Positions 45,232 through 53,672 of a stretch of 64,000 nucleotides of DNA are shown one piece after another; the stretch's first letter is position 1; every line of letters begins with the position of its first letter. The stretch lies in NCBI RefSeq assembly GCF_000426545.1, contig NZ_AUFO01000024.1:37105-101104 (forward strand), written 5' to 3'. A program made the translations under genes and the position numbers. The DNA comes from Paenibacillus massiliensis subsp. panacisoli DSM 21345 (lineage in GTDB: Bacteria; Bacillota; Bacilli; Paenibacillales; Paenibacillaceae). A model generated the notes under the pieces. That model was not told where the DNA came from. It ran no database searches and was given only the letters and a program-made list of their open reading frames with translations.

Positions 45232-45900
45232 TCATACCGTCTCGGAGACGAGCTTGGCCATTAATGCATTCGACAACATCACCGGAACTCCCTCCGCAGC
45301 CTCGCTTACCCACTGACGGTGTCGTTCATCATACCCCATGCAGTCCAGCAAAATCAAATGGGCCTGATCCTTCAGCGCTCGTGCTGCCTGGCGGAACTCC
45401 GCTTCTCCTGAAGCATAGGGGGATGCTGCTGCAAAAAGGGGGGGAGGCGTAGAGGTGAACTTTTGCCCCAGCTGATCTGCTTGCTCCGGCAGGGGGCCAA
45501 TCAGTCCTAGCCTACGACCATCAGCCAGCGCTTCAATTGCTGGGGGAATAATGCGGTCTGGCTCAATCAGGTGGGCACGGTCTACCCGCAGCCCTGGAAA
45601 TGATCCCGTACATAACAGCAATATATTCAGGATGCCGCGCTCCTCCAGCTCCCGAATTTTTTGCTCCAGAATCGGTCTGATTCGTTCCCGGGATACAACC
45701 GCGGCGCCGCCATCACGCAGACGGGAGGTCAGCACATATTCCCCGGGCGCTGGTGCCAGCTCTGCAATCTGAGCCGGTGTGAGCTCGTCCAGTACTCCAC
45801 ATTGCACAAGCTCCGCACGGCCCTCCAGATATTTCTCAATAATAGGAGCCACATCAGTTCGAGGAGATTGACCAATCGTAATCATACCAAGCTGCTTCAT
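45232..45900 (-). CDS. AroM-family protein
   Basis: A 222-residue protein from the ATG at 45900 with AAAGGAG. The N-terminal GMITIGQSPRTDVAPII is the AroM hallmark, and LLLCTGSFPGL and LDCMGYDERH recall the cysteine active sites of the Asp/Glu racemase superfamily to which AroM is distantly related. E. coli AroM has no established function. Its steady association with DUF1177, M29 and racemase proteins suggests a shared catabolic route. Confidence 0.87.
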   Translation of the reverse strand: MKQLGMITIGQSPRTDVAPIIEKYLEGRAELVQCGVLDELTPAQIAELAPAPGEYVLTSRLRDGGAAVVSRERIRPILEQKIRELEERGILNILLLCTGSFPGLRVDRAHLIEPDRIIPPAIEALADGRRLGLIGPLPEQADQLGQKFTSTPPPLFAAASPYASGEAEFRQAARALKDQAHLILLDCMGYDERHRQWVSEAAEGVPVMLSNALMAKLVSETV

Positions 45901-46010
45901 AGCATCGGCTCCTTTGCCCTGTTCATCATGACTCTGCATTCTAAGTTATGGCACAGTTGCAGAGTCACTGATACTTAGAGTGATAGACCATTCGAGTATT
46001 AGACAATTCG

Positions 46011-46232
46011 ACTATTATTGCCTTGACCGAATCTGATCTCAGGGTGGATGATCTGGAGAGATCATGGTTAGCGGAAAGCGGGGAAGCCCTAGAGAAACGA
46101 CAGTGGCCGCCTTTAAGCTTGCTGTTCATCAGCTTTTCATTTTCGTTCGAAAGAACAGCAAGCTTAACAGAGGTCGACAGGGCTCCCTGCTTGCAGCGGC
46201 TCTACACTCATTTGATCAGGTCAAGGTACTAG
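46011..46232 (+). repeat. Full-length dispersed palindromic element, copy 2 (reference copy)
   Basis: About 220 bp. Ends are inverted: left CTATTATTGCCTTGACCGAATC, right GATCAGGTCAAGGTACTAG. The core is GGTTAGCGGAAAGCGGGGAAG, CCTAGAGAAACGAC, TTTAAGCTTGCTGTTC, a short loop, GAACAGCAAGCTTAACAG, GGTCGACAGGGCTCCCTGC, TTGCAGCGGCTC. The halves are imperfect reverse complements. It lies between the AroM and DUF1177 genes and has no coding capacity. Confidence 0.75.
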
Positions 46233-46257
46233 CCTATCAAGCTGTAGGATTCAAGAA

Positions 46258-47211
46258 TCAGGCCGTAGGGCTACCAGACTTAGCGCCCGAGGTCTGCAGC
46301 ACTTTCATGGAGCCATAGAGGCTGTGAATACGCTCAAATTCCGCAGCGTCATAGAAGGAACAAATCCCGCCGGTGAACTCCTTGGCGACTTCAATGGCAA
46401 AGCGAACCGCCGTAGCGATATCAATCTCATGGCTGGCTCCCGTGCCGCAGCCTGGTACAGCAGCCTGAGCCGTAATGGCGACACCTACTACTGGGGCATG
46501 TGTAGCTACCGCTGGCTGCAGAATTGAATTGATATGGTACAGGTCATTACCATAAGGCGTAATATCCTGCATCGTAATCGGGAAGGTTACAGGCAACTGT
46601 CCTGTTGCCATCTCCATCAGTCGCAGCAGATCCTCGCTAATGCGCAGAATATAGCCTTCCTTGACTGTTGGCGAGATCGCAATCCCTTTATGATTAATGA
46701 CACGGTTGCCCTTTGTCGTATCAATCGACAAAATAGCTTCCATCTCAGGCAGGACCTCTTGCTCATTCATTTGCTGAATGTCTACAGGTGAATCCATGAA
46801 ATCAACCGGCTCGTGCGGCAGTGTCGGCGCGTCTGGACAGATGTGAGTCGTTAGAATGACATCTCCGTGGAGCACATCTCCCTTCGTCTGCATGTCTGCC
46901 AACTTCAAGGCCGCAGCGATCGCAGCTACTGCACCATCCGCATCCGAGACGATACCAATGCGCCCGGGGCGTGCTCCAATGCCGCCAAGACGACCGACGA
47001 TCCCCATCGTTGGGGCTTGCCCACCGCCTGATTTCCCGTCAGCTCCTGGCACTACAATTTTCACAAAATCCGTGCTACCTTTCTCCCCCTGCACCGTCTT
47101 TACCTCTACCGACACACGCGGGTAAGAAGCAAACAACTGCTTCACACTCTCTCCTGTAACATAAGCACTATCCAGAGCCTCAAGGGCCAATAATGTTTTT
47201 TGAAGTGGCAT
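46258..47211 (-). CDS. DUF1177-family protein
   Basis: A 317-residue cytoplasmic protein of the DUF1177 family: ALDSAYVTGESVKQLFASY, GRIGIVSDADGAVAAIAAAL, GDVILTTHICPDAPTLPHEP, DSPVDIQQMNEQEVLPEM and DITPYGNDLYHINSILQP. No biochemical role is established. It heads the AroM/M29/racemase/Dpp group, separated from AroM by the palindromic element. The GHAT-like His/Asp residues suggest a hydrolase, but this is speculation. Confidence 0.87.
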   Translation of the reverse strand: MPLQKTLLALEALDSAYVTGESVKQLFASYPRVSVEVKTVQGEKGSTDFVKIVVPGADGKSGGGQAPTMGIVGRLGGIGARPGRIGIVSDADGAVAAIAAALKLADMQTKGDVLHGDVILTTHICPDAPTLPHEPVDFMDSPVDIQQMNEQEVLPEMEAILSIDTTKGNRVINHKGIAISPTVKEGYILRISEDLLRLMEMATGQLPVTFPITMQDITPYGNDLYHINSILQPAVATHAPVVGVAITAQAAVPGCGTGASHEIDIATAVRFAIEVAKEFTGGICSFYDAAEFERIHSLYGSMKVLQTSGAKSGSPTA

Positions 47212-47420
47212 GGTTACACATCCTCTCTAAGCTGTTCATCTTGAGATCAAGTCTACCTAGTTCGGAAGAGGGCTACAATGTACCGCTTTGCCAAAATGAT
47301 TGCGGGTTTATTGTGCGAGAAGGATAAAAAGAGTTGTTAATAGCGCTTTCTTTATTGAAAGTTAACTCGCTATGTCCTCTAATATGACATTCGCATCCAT
47401 GATATGGTGCTCCTTACAAT

Positions 47421-47463
47421 AAAAAAAGAATGTCATGGAACATGAACATGCTCCACAACATTC
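47421..47463 (-). terminator. Terminator after the small membrane protein gene
   Basis: On the minus strand GAATGT-TG-TGGAGCATG pairs with (C)ATGTTCCA-tg-ACATTC and is followed by seven T. Confidence 0.85.
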
Positions 47464-47477
47464 ACACTATTAAGTCA

Positions 47478-47870
47478 CTAGAAAAGTAACATGACATGAA
47501 CCATTGCCAGGATACCCATGCCATAAATAATAGATCTGGAATACGTATTTTTCATTCCATTTTGGGGGTGTTTTTCGAACAAGAGATGCAATATAGCATG
47601 AATCATGAAAAACAGATCGAGAACCCAGAACACAATGATCTGGTGAGGACTGAACAGGAAATACAGGATAATGAGATACAGAGGTAGATGAATACCTGTG
47701 AAGACTTTATATGCTGTGGAATCCTCCATATCCTTGAGAATGACAAACATTTTCCATTCTGCATGTCTGATCGCATCCATTTCGTGCAGGAGAAATAAAG
47801 ACAAATTCAGCAAAAATACTATAAGTAAGTGATTTGACAGTAAACGATCTGGCAACAAGAGGTCAGACAA
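47478..47870 (-). CDS. Small four-helix membrane protein (DUF6713-like)
   Basis: A 130-residue protein with four hydrophobic segments (LLIVFLLNLSLFLLHE, FTGIHLPLYLIILYFLF, IIVFWVLDLFFMIHAILHLLF, IIYGMGILAMVHVML). LHEMDAIRHAEWKMF and HLLFEKHP give it conserved-looking His/Glu residues at the membrane face. It resembles small uncharacterised membrane proteins I recall as DUF6713; that label is tentative. Monocistronic with its own terminator. Confidence 0.7.
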   Translation of the reverse strand: MSDLLLPDRLLSNHLLIVFLLNLSLFLLHEMDAIRHAEWKMFVILKDMEDSTAYKVFTGIHLPLYLIILYFLFSPHQIIVFWVLDLFFMIHAILHLLFEKHPQNGMKNTYSRSIIYGMGILAMVHVMLLF

Positions 47871-48014
47871 TCGTGGAGCCTCCTAATAAGCTTATTATTT
47901 ATATGAGTGCATCGGGTCATTGTAGACGTCAAAACAAACACATTGGCTACATTTAATTCATATCTTGCGATCATTTCTTAGTGATAGTAATCGTTCCCTG
48001 GATCATGACATGGG

Positions 48015-48659
48015 TTAGTTGAATGTGGCATCAATTCTGTCACGGTCATAGTCCAAAATCCAGCCGTTATACTGCTCATATATCGGTCTCAGCGTCTCTC
48101 TGTTCGCAGCTGCTATATCCAGTCCCCGATCATCATAGAGATGAAAAATCGTCCTGTTCGTTGTGTTCAACACATAAATGTCGCCATCTACCGTAGGTTC
48201 CAGCCCCAGCGTCTGATTAGCAATGACCTCCATAAGGTCAGCTAATTTCACATATCTTGATTTCACACGCACCGCATACCGAATCGTCATCACATCATCG
48301 GAATCATCCGGTTCCTTATACCGGTACTCCTGTTCTTTTTTGCTTAGTGGCCCCATATGATTCTGGTCTATATAGGTATTGAAGGCTTCCGCAACCTCCG
48401 GCTCAAGCGCATCCACAGGCTCATCCATCCACTTGTCCATAAATAGCACCACAAGCACATCGTCCTCAGGCTGGTTCAGGGCATTATATAAGGCAACGGC
48501 CCTTTGCTTCACTTGCGCTGCCCTTGCTTCGTCCTCCTCCACATCTGCCCCCATCTCGAATCGAATAGCTACGCGGGAGTTGTAAAACAACGGCTTCTTC
48601 AGCTCATTGCCGTCAAAGTGCTCCTTCAGGAAGCTGTCTATATATGAGTCTCGCTCCAT
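48015..48659 (-). CDS. DUF3885-domain protein
   Basis: A 214-residue soluble protein from the ATG at 48659 (AAGGAGGTTCGC ribosome site). The C-terminal REtLRPIYEQYNGWILDYDRDRI pattern and central TIFHLYDDRGLDI are typical of DUF3885 proteins. Function unknown; such genes often occur near polymorphic toxin immunity genes, and the barstar-domain gene is its immediate neighbour (52 bases upstream). Confidence 0.8.
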   Translation of the reverse strand: MERDSYIDSFLKEHFDGNELKKPLFYNSRVAIRFEMGADVEEDEARAAQVKQRAVALYNALNQPEDDVLVVLFMDKWMDEPVDALEPEVAEAFNTYIDQNHMGPLSKKEQEYRYKEPDDSDDVMTIRYAVRVKSRYVKLADLMEVIANQTLGLEPTVDGDIYVLNTTNRTIFHLYDDRGLDIAAANRETLRPIYEQYNGWILDYDRDRIDATFN

Positions 48660-48711
48660 GCGAACCTCCTTCATGAGAAAGGTTTATGTATATTTTTATC
48701 CTGAAATTGTA

Positions 48712-49470
48712 TCATTCCTTATGATTACTAATTCCATATTCCTCAAGCAGTTGTATGGCTTCCTGAATATATGCTTGCAGAGTCATAGAATTATCATGCT
48801 CTGAATAGCACCTCTGATCCACAGACCACTCCACAAGATACTCGAATCCCTCCCATATAAGCTTGTAAGGGGGAACTGCTCCAAATCCGCCACAAAGGCA
48901 ATCATGCAAGCTGTCCAAGCAACTTCCATAATAACCTCCAGGACCATTTATAGCCTCTCCTAACTCAATATACAAGGATGATCTATCCGTTATATTTCTA
49001 CAGTTAATAGTATAAGAGCCTTGAGTTACATCCATATAGTCGATTGAGGGAGAATGCATCCGAACTACTCGTAACCAAGCTATTTTCCCCTGATAGTCAA
49101 ATTCAAGCCAGTTACCCTTGAACAAGTTCCCCCTTCTGAAATATTCCCATAATTGAAATTCTCTCGTTGTAGGACGCGCTGCACTGTTGATGATGAAATA
49201 AAGGTTAGAGCTGTTTAGGTTCTTATAGCTGACTGGTTCTTCTAAATAGCAATAGTACCCTCCCAAAACGTTACTTTGTTCATCCATTAGGGCTAAAAAG
49301 ATATTATGGATTTGCCGATGTGTGTTTAAATCCACCTTACTAGGTACAAAACCTTCTGTTACGCATGCTTCTATTAGTTCATCCTCGTCGAGAGAAATTA
49401 CCTGTACGTCTGTGCAGTGGCCAATTATTGTATCAGTTTCATCATCCATAATTGCATATTTAAATGTCAT
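48712..49470 (-). CDS. Barstar-domain protein, probable orphan immunity protein
   Basis: A 252-residue acidic protein. Residues about 153-245 match barstar, the ribonuclease inhibitor of barnase: YTINCRNITDRSSLYIELGE, then GPGGYYGSCLDSLHDCLCGG and LIWEGFEYLVEW, corresponding to the helix that plugs the RNase active site (YYGxxLDxLxD with the two key acids). The first 150 residues form an extra domain found in other long barstar-like immunity proteins. No barnase-like toxin is visible in the window. The DNA is AT-richer than its neighbours, suggesting transfer. Confidence 0.8.
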   Translation of the reverse strand: MTFKYAIMDDETDTIIGHCTDVQVISLDEDELIEACVTEGFVPSKVDLNTHRQIHNIFLALMDEQSNVLGGYYCYLEEPVSYKNLNSSNLYFIINSAARPTTREFQLWEYFRRGNLFKGNWLEFDYQGKIAWLRVVRMHSPSIDYMDVTQGSYTINCRNITDRSSLYIELGEAINGPGGYYGSCLDSLHDCLCGGFGAVPPYKLIWEGFEYLVEWSVDQRCYSEHDNSMTLQAYIQEAIQLLEEYGISNHKE

Positions 49471-49808
49471 ATTTTCACTCCAAACAGAAAGTATGTATAG
49501 TGATTATACTCCATAAGGATATCGTTAAGATGTAAATAGCCTTGATAACAATACAATTCTTTCCCATGTTGTTCATTGTCAGCTTTTATTTGCTACTAGA
49601 GTTTAAAAATGAGACAGACTCATGCCTACAGGCTTCAAAAGCCACAGCCCTCAGTCGCTATTGAATCAAGCATACTGAAGGCTGATTTATACAGAGTTCT
49701 CTTTTCTTGAAAGTATCGTTACCCTTTTCATCCCCCTACACATTCGTGCATTAAAAAAACATTCCTTCACTACGTCTACCTAAAAAGAGCTCAAGCAGCA
49801 TTCTACAA
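49471..49808. other. Gene-free spacer
   Basis: 338 bases upstream of the barstar-domain gene and downstream of the basic repeat protein. A T-run occurs on the minus strand near 49755-49761, without a convincing stem. No supported gene or repeat. Confidence 0.35.
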
Positions 49809-50876
49809 CTACTCTACCTCCGGCGGGCTGACCTGAAGGGCAAGCTGATCTATCTCATCCTTGGACAGGACCGTCCCCACTCCTTCATCTCTTCCCATGC
49901 CCTTAGCACTCGACAAGGCTGCAGGTGAAGATGTCAACAATACCTCCAGGAAAGCCGGGTCCAACTCCAGCCGGGTGATTACAGGTATATCCTCCTCTGG
50001 GGCAGTATGCTCCCGGACTACAGGCTCGCTTGCAGCTGACTCAGGAGATGCTCCATGGGCTACAGAAGCTCCCCAAACACTTGTATCCGTGATGTCGTCC
50101 GATATCTTGTTCTCTTGCATCGTATGCTCTGCAACCATAGGCATTCCAGCTGCATCTACTTGAACTGGCGACGAACTAACTTCAATGGGGTGAGCCCCTA
50201 CATGCTCGACTGCTTCAGAGTGAGGCGCTACCTGCTCCACAGCTCCATTGGCTAGATGCTCAGAAGTAAATCCTGAATGCTCTGCAATGAACGCTGCGGA
50301 ATGCGCTCCCCATTCATCGCCACCTGCTCCCTCTCCTTCGTGCTGCAGCGCTGCTGCTGCCAGATTCGGGAGCACCGACTCGGATAACTCTAATGGGTGC
50401 GTTGGGTGCACTTGCTGCATCAGCTTCTCAGGATCAGCGACGGCTGCTATAGGCTGTACTGGAGGCACCAACGGCTGCAGCATCTGCTCAGGTGGGCAAG
50501 CCTCAGCCTGCTGCGGCGTTCCAGGCCATGCAGGCAGTCCAGGAGCTATGAGGTGGTTCCTCTGCTGCTGCAATGGACTGCTCGGCTTAAGCTGCTTCAC
50601 TTGCTTCGGCTTCCGTTGTCTTACTCCTCTGCTCCCCCTGGCCTGAGTACTCCTCCTGAGTCTTCTCGCCTGTCGCTTGACTCCCCCGCCGCTACCGCTA
50701 TACGATGATGGCCTTCTTTTCCGACTCTTCAAGCCTTCTGACCGGCGTCGCTTACGAGCAGAACCCCAAGTCGCGGTGCGTTCACTTTTGGTGCGTTCGC
50801 TTTTAGTACGTCTGCTTTTGGTCGGTCTACCCGCAGCGCATTTGGTCTGTCTGAGCAGCCCCATACGATAAGCCAT
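49809..50876 (-). CDS. Bipartite basic/acidic low-complexity protein, possible coat-type protein
   Basis: A 355-residue protein from the ATG at 50876 (AAAGGA upstream). I do not recognise its family. Residues 1-105 are extremely basic with tandem RTKSE units (15-bp DNA repeats), SARKRRRSE and RKRRPSS. The remainder is Pro/Gln/Glu/Ala-rich and acidic. It begins 18 bases after the glycosyltransferase stop, so the two are cotranscribed. The Lys/Arg/Ser repeat style recalls spore-coat proteins such as CotG, and the neighbouring sugar genes fit a coat glycan. This role is a hypothesis, and the compositional bias means the frame deserves checking. Confidence 0.6.
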   Translation of the reverse strand: MAYRMGLLRQTKCAAGRPTKSRRTKSERTKSERTATWGSARKRRRSEGLKSRKRRPSSYSGSGGGVKRQARRLRRSTQARGSRGVRQRKPKQVKQLKPSSPLQQQRNHLIAPGLPAWPGTPQQAEACPPEQMLQPLVPPVQPIAAVADPEKLMQQVHPTHPLELSESVLPNLAAAALQHEGEGAGGDEWGAHSAAFIAEHSGFTSEHLANGAVEQVAPHSEAVEHVGAHPIEVSSSPVQVDAAGMPMVAEHTMQENKISDDITDTSVWGASVAHGASPESAASEPVVREHTAPEEDIPVITRLELDPAFLEVLLTSSPAALSSAKGMGRDEGVGTVLSKDEIDQLALQVSPPEVE

Positions 50877-50894
50877 ATGCGTCATTCCTTTCTC

Positions 50895-52106
50895 TTAGGT
50901 TGGTTGATTCGTCACTTCTTCATAGAGCTCCATCGTCTCAGTCATCATGCGTGACATGGACCAGTACTCCGTCGCCCACTCCTGGGCCTGCTTGCTCATC
51001 TGAGCCCGTAGCTCCGGATTATCCAGCAAACGCTTGAGATGCGTATATAGCGCATTGCTCTGTCCTGGAAGGCAAATGAAGCCCGTCTTGCCATGCTGCA
51101 CCATCTCGGGAATACCGCCGGCTCCTGCCGTTACGACGGGAGTCCCAGCCAGTTGAGCCTCCATAACGGAGAACGGCAAATTATCCTGAAGACTCGCCAG
51201 CGCGAAGATATCCGATTTCTTGAGCAAGGCTGGTACGTCTGCGCGATCTCCCAAGAATAGGACATGCTCCTGCAGGCCGAGCCTTTGCGTCTGCTGCTGT
51301 AGCTCCTCCTTGAGTGGTCCATTTCCTAACAGCCAGCACACCCAATCTGTACGGTCTTGCTTCAAGCGAGCCAGTGCGTCAATTAAGTACTTGTGTCCTT
51401 TGACAGGCACCAATCTGGCTGGACACACGATCACCTTGGTCCCCTCTGCTGCACTTATTTCTGTCGGCTGCTGCGTCCGTGCCATGAAGGCATCTACATC
51501 AATGCCGTAGGGCATGACCCTTACATGACGGTTCGGAATACCGAAGTCCGATACCATCAGCTGCTGCAGCCAGCGAGAGGGCACCATTGTCGCATGACTG
51601 GAGGTAGCACCATACAGCTCCTCAGCCGCAGCATATTTCCAAGCTAGTGTGTTCTTTCCTGTAACCTCTCCATTGTGCAGGAACTCCGTAGCAATACAGC
51701 CATGTATGGTGGCCACCAACGGCGTCTTCTTCGGCTTCACCCTCCACAGGGCTCGGGTAGAGACAATATCCTGCGTATGAATCAGATCGTAGGATTCCAG
51801 GCCGAAGGAGGCTGCCGCAATCTCGAAGCAATAGCGTTCGATATCCCGCCAACGAATCCAGTGCTCCACATGTGGCATGTGCTGCTCATAATAAGCGCTG
51901 AGCTGACCATGTACCCGTTCCTCAATAAGTGACTTCTTGAGCTTGCGACCGTTGTTCGACATGTAATAATGCGCCATATCCGGGTGATGGGCGAACACAT
52001 CCACCTCATGCCCCAACTGTTCAAGCCCCTGCTTAAGCGTGTCTACGTAGGTCGACAGACCGCCGACATGGGGCAAGTAAAAATACGTACTTAGCAAAAT
52101 TCTCAC
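50895..52106 (-). CDS. GT4-family glycosyltransferase (YtcC/CotSA-like)
   Basis: A 403-residue GT-B glycosyltransferase with a GTG start and GGGGAGGTG ribosome site. RILLSTYFYLPHVGGLSTYV is the acceptor-side Rossmann start, VIVCPARLVPVKGHKYLIDA opens the donor domain, and DIFALASLQDNLPFSVMEAQLAGTPVV and GAGGIPEMV form the sugar-nucleotide site with the EX7E-type glutamate. It is divergent to the sugar-nucleotide genes at 52343-55564, which would supply its donor. It is a paralogue of the partial gene at 1-1409. Confidence 0.92.
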   Translation of the reverse strand: MRILLSTYFYLPHVGGLSTYVDTLKQGLEQLGHEVDVFAHHPDMAHYYMSNNGRKLKKSLIEERVHGQLSAYYEQHMPHVEHWIRWRDIERYCFEIAAASFGLESYDLIHTQDIVSTRALWRVKPKKTPLVATIHGCIATEFLHNGEVTGKNTLAWKYAAAEELYGATSSHATMVPSRWLQQLMVSDFGIPNRHVRVMPYGIDVDAFMARTQQPTEISAAEGTKVIVCPARLVPVKGHKYLIDALARLKQDRTDWVCWLLGNGPLKEELQQQTQRLGLQEHVLFLGDRADVPALLKKSDIFALASLQDNLPFSVMEAQLAGTPVVTAGAGGIPEMVQHGKTGFICLPGQSNALYTHLKRLLDNPELRAQMSKQAQEWATEYWSMSRMMTETMELYEEVTNQPT

Positions 52107-52342
52107 CTAATCCAGCACCTCCCCAAGACATTTCACACTATTCTATGTGCTGGTGTCTGTCACCGTCAGGGACATCCAACCATTTTCCATGACGTCTGCC
52201 ATTCATGGCGCCATTCACCATAATCTCTTGAATCCTGGAACAGGCATGGTATTCTACCATTTTTGCGCTGACGGTACTTTAATCTATACGTTTGGAAGAG
52301 CAAATGAGTAGGATATACAAGCACTGGAAAAGGAGTGAAAAC
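52107..52342. promoter_or_regulatory. Divergent promoter region of the glycan module
   Basis: 236 bases between the divergent glycosyltransferase and dehydrogenase genes must carry promoters for both. TGGTATTCTACCA near 52246 is a short palindrome. I could not assign sigma-A or sigma-K boxes with confidence. Confidence 0.4.
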
Positions 52343-53620
52343 ATGAACAAGTCAACCTTCAACATTGCCGTAATCGGATTAGGATATGTAGGACTCCCCT
52401 TGGCTCAGCTCTTCCTCAGCAAGGGACACCACGTCTATGGAATCGATGTGGATGATAGCAAGATTCAGAAGCTGCTGCAGCATCAAAGCTATCTTTCGGA
52501 TTTCTCTGCCAAAGAGATTCGATTGCTGTTCGCGGACGGGCTCTTCCAGGTCAGTAGCGACTTCGCCGATGTCACGCATGCAGATGCCATTATCATCTGT
52601 GTGCCTACACCACTGGACCGTGACAGCCAGCCTGACCTCACCTACGTCAAAAAAGCTATGGAAGCCGTGCTCCCCCACCTGCACAAGGGCCAGTTGATTG
52701 TGCTGGAGAGCTCAACGTATCCGGGAACAACGGAAGAGATTTTGCAGCCCATGCTGGAGGCCAAGGGACTTGTGGTCGGTGAAGAAATCCATCTGGCTTA
52801 CTCTCCCGAGCGTATCGATCCGGGGCCGCAGCAAGCTGCTCTACATGCGATTCCGAAGGTGCTTGGCGGCGTGACAAGACAATGCACAGCCTTTGCACAG
52901 CAAGTCTATGAAAGTATCTTCGATCAAGTCGTTGTCGTATCATCTCCGAGAGTGGCCGAGTTCACCAAGATCCTGGAGAATTGCCAACGGCTGATTAATA
53001 TTTCCTTCATTAATGAGCTGACGGTGCTCTGTGAGAAGATGAACATTAATCTCTGGGAAGCCATTGATGCAGCGAGTACCAAGCCTTATGGCTTTACCCC
53101 CTATTATCCTGGACCCGGCATTGGAGGACACTGTATTCCCGTTGATCCACTCTACCTGCTCTGGAAGGCCAAGCAATACGGCTACGATCTGACATTCATT
53201 GATCTGGCCCATAAGGTGAACCGCTTCATGCCCAACTATGTCGTACAAAAGGTCAGCCAGTCCCTGTCAGCCCGCAAGGCACTGAACAAGAGTAGTGTCC
53301 TGGTCCTCGGTATCACCTACAAAAAGGATGTCAATGACATGCGGGAATCTACAGCCATTCCGATCATGGAGAAGCTGTCACAGCTCGGTGTCCGCATAAG
53401 CTACTCCGATCCGTATATTCCCGAGGTTACCGTAGGACGTGCGAAGCTTCAGAGTATCCCACTTACCAAAAGAAACATCCAGCAGCACGATTGTGTGCTG
53501 ATTCTGTCTGACCACTCTTCTGTCCCCTATGAGCAGCTCCCATCCGTCTCCAATCTGATTATCGATACCCGCAATGCTACCAAGCATGTCAAGGATCGCA
53601 GCAAAATCATCCTGATCTGA
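52343..53620 (+). CDS. Nucleotide-sugar dehydrogenase (UDP-sugar 6-dehydrogenase family)
   Basis: A 425-residue NAD enzyme from the ATG at 52343 (AAAAGGAGTG; the longer frame has no site). FNIAVIGLGYVGLPLAQLFL is the NAD-binding start, VPTPLD and ESSTYPGTTEE follow, the catalytic Cys is in GPGIGGHCIPVDP, and YKKDVNDMRES is the UDP-binding C-terminal block. It oxidises a UDP-hexose or UDP-HexNAc to the uronic acid. WecC/TuaD-like subgroups are both possible. First gene of a three-gene plus-strand operon, comparable to ytcA of Bacillus subtilis. Confidence 0.93.
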   Translation: MNKSTFNIAVIGLGYVGLPLAQLFLSKGHHVYGIDVDDSKIQKLLQHQSYLSDFSAKEIRLLFADGLFQVSSDFADVTHADAIIICVPTPLDRDSQPDLTYVKKAMEAVLPHLHKGQLIVLESSTYPGTTEEILQPMLEAKGLVVGEEIHLAYSPERIDPGPQQAALHAIPKVLGGVTRQCTAFAQQVYESIFDQVVVVSSPRVAEFTKILENCQRLINISFINELTVLCEKMNINLWEAIDAASTKPYGFTPYYPGPGIGGHCIPVDPLYLLWKAKQYGYDLTFIDLAHKVNRFMPNYVVQKVSQSLSARKALNKSSVLVLGITYKKDVNDMRESTAIPIMEKLSQLGVRISYSDPYIPEVTVGRAKLQSIPLTKRNIQQHDCVLILSDHSSVPYEQLPSVSNLIIDTRNATKHVKDRSKIILI

Positions 53621-53672
53621 TCATTCAAGTGATCCAGTACAGCTACAAAATCTATTAAAGGCGGTGTCAAGC

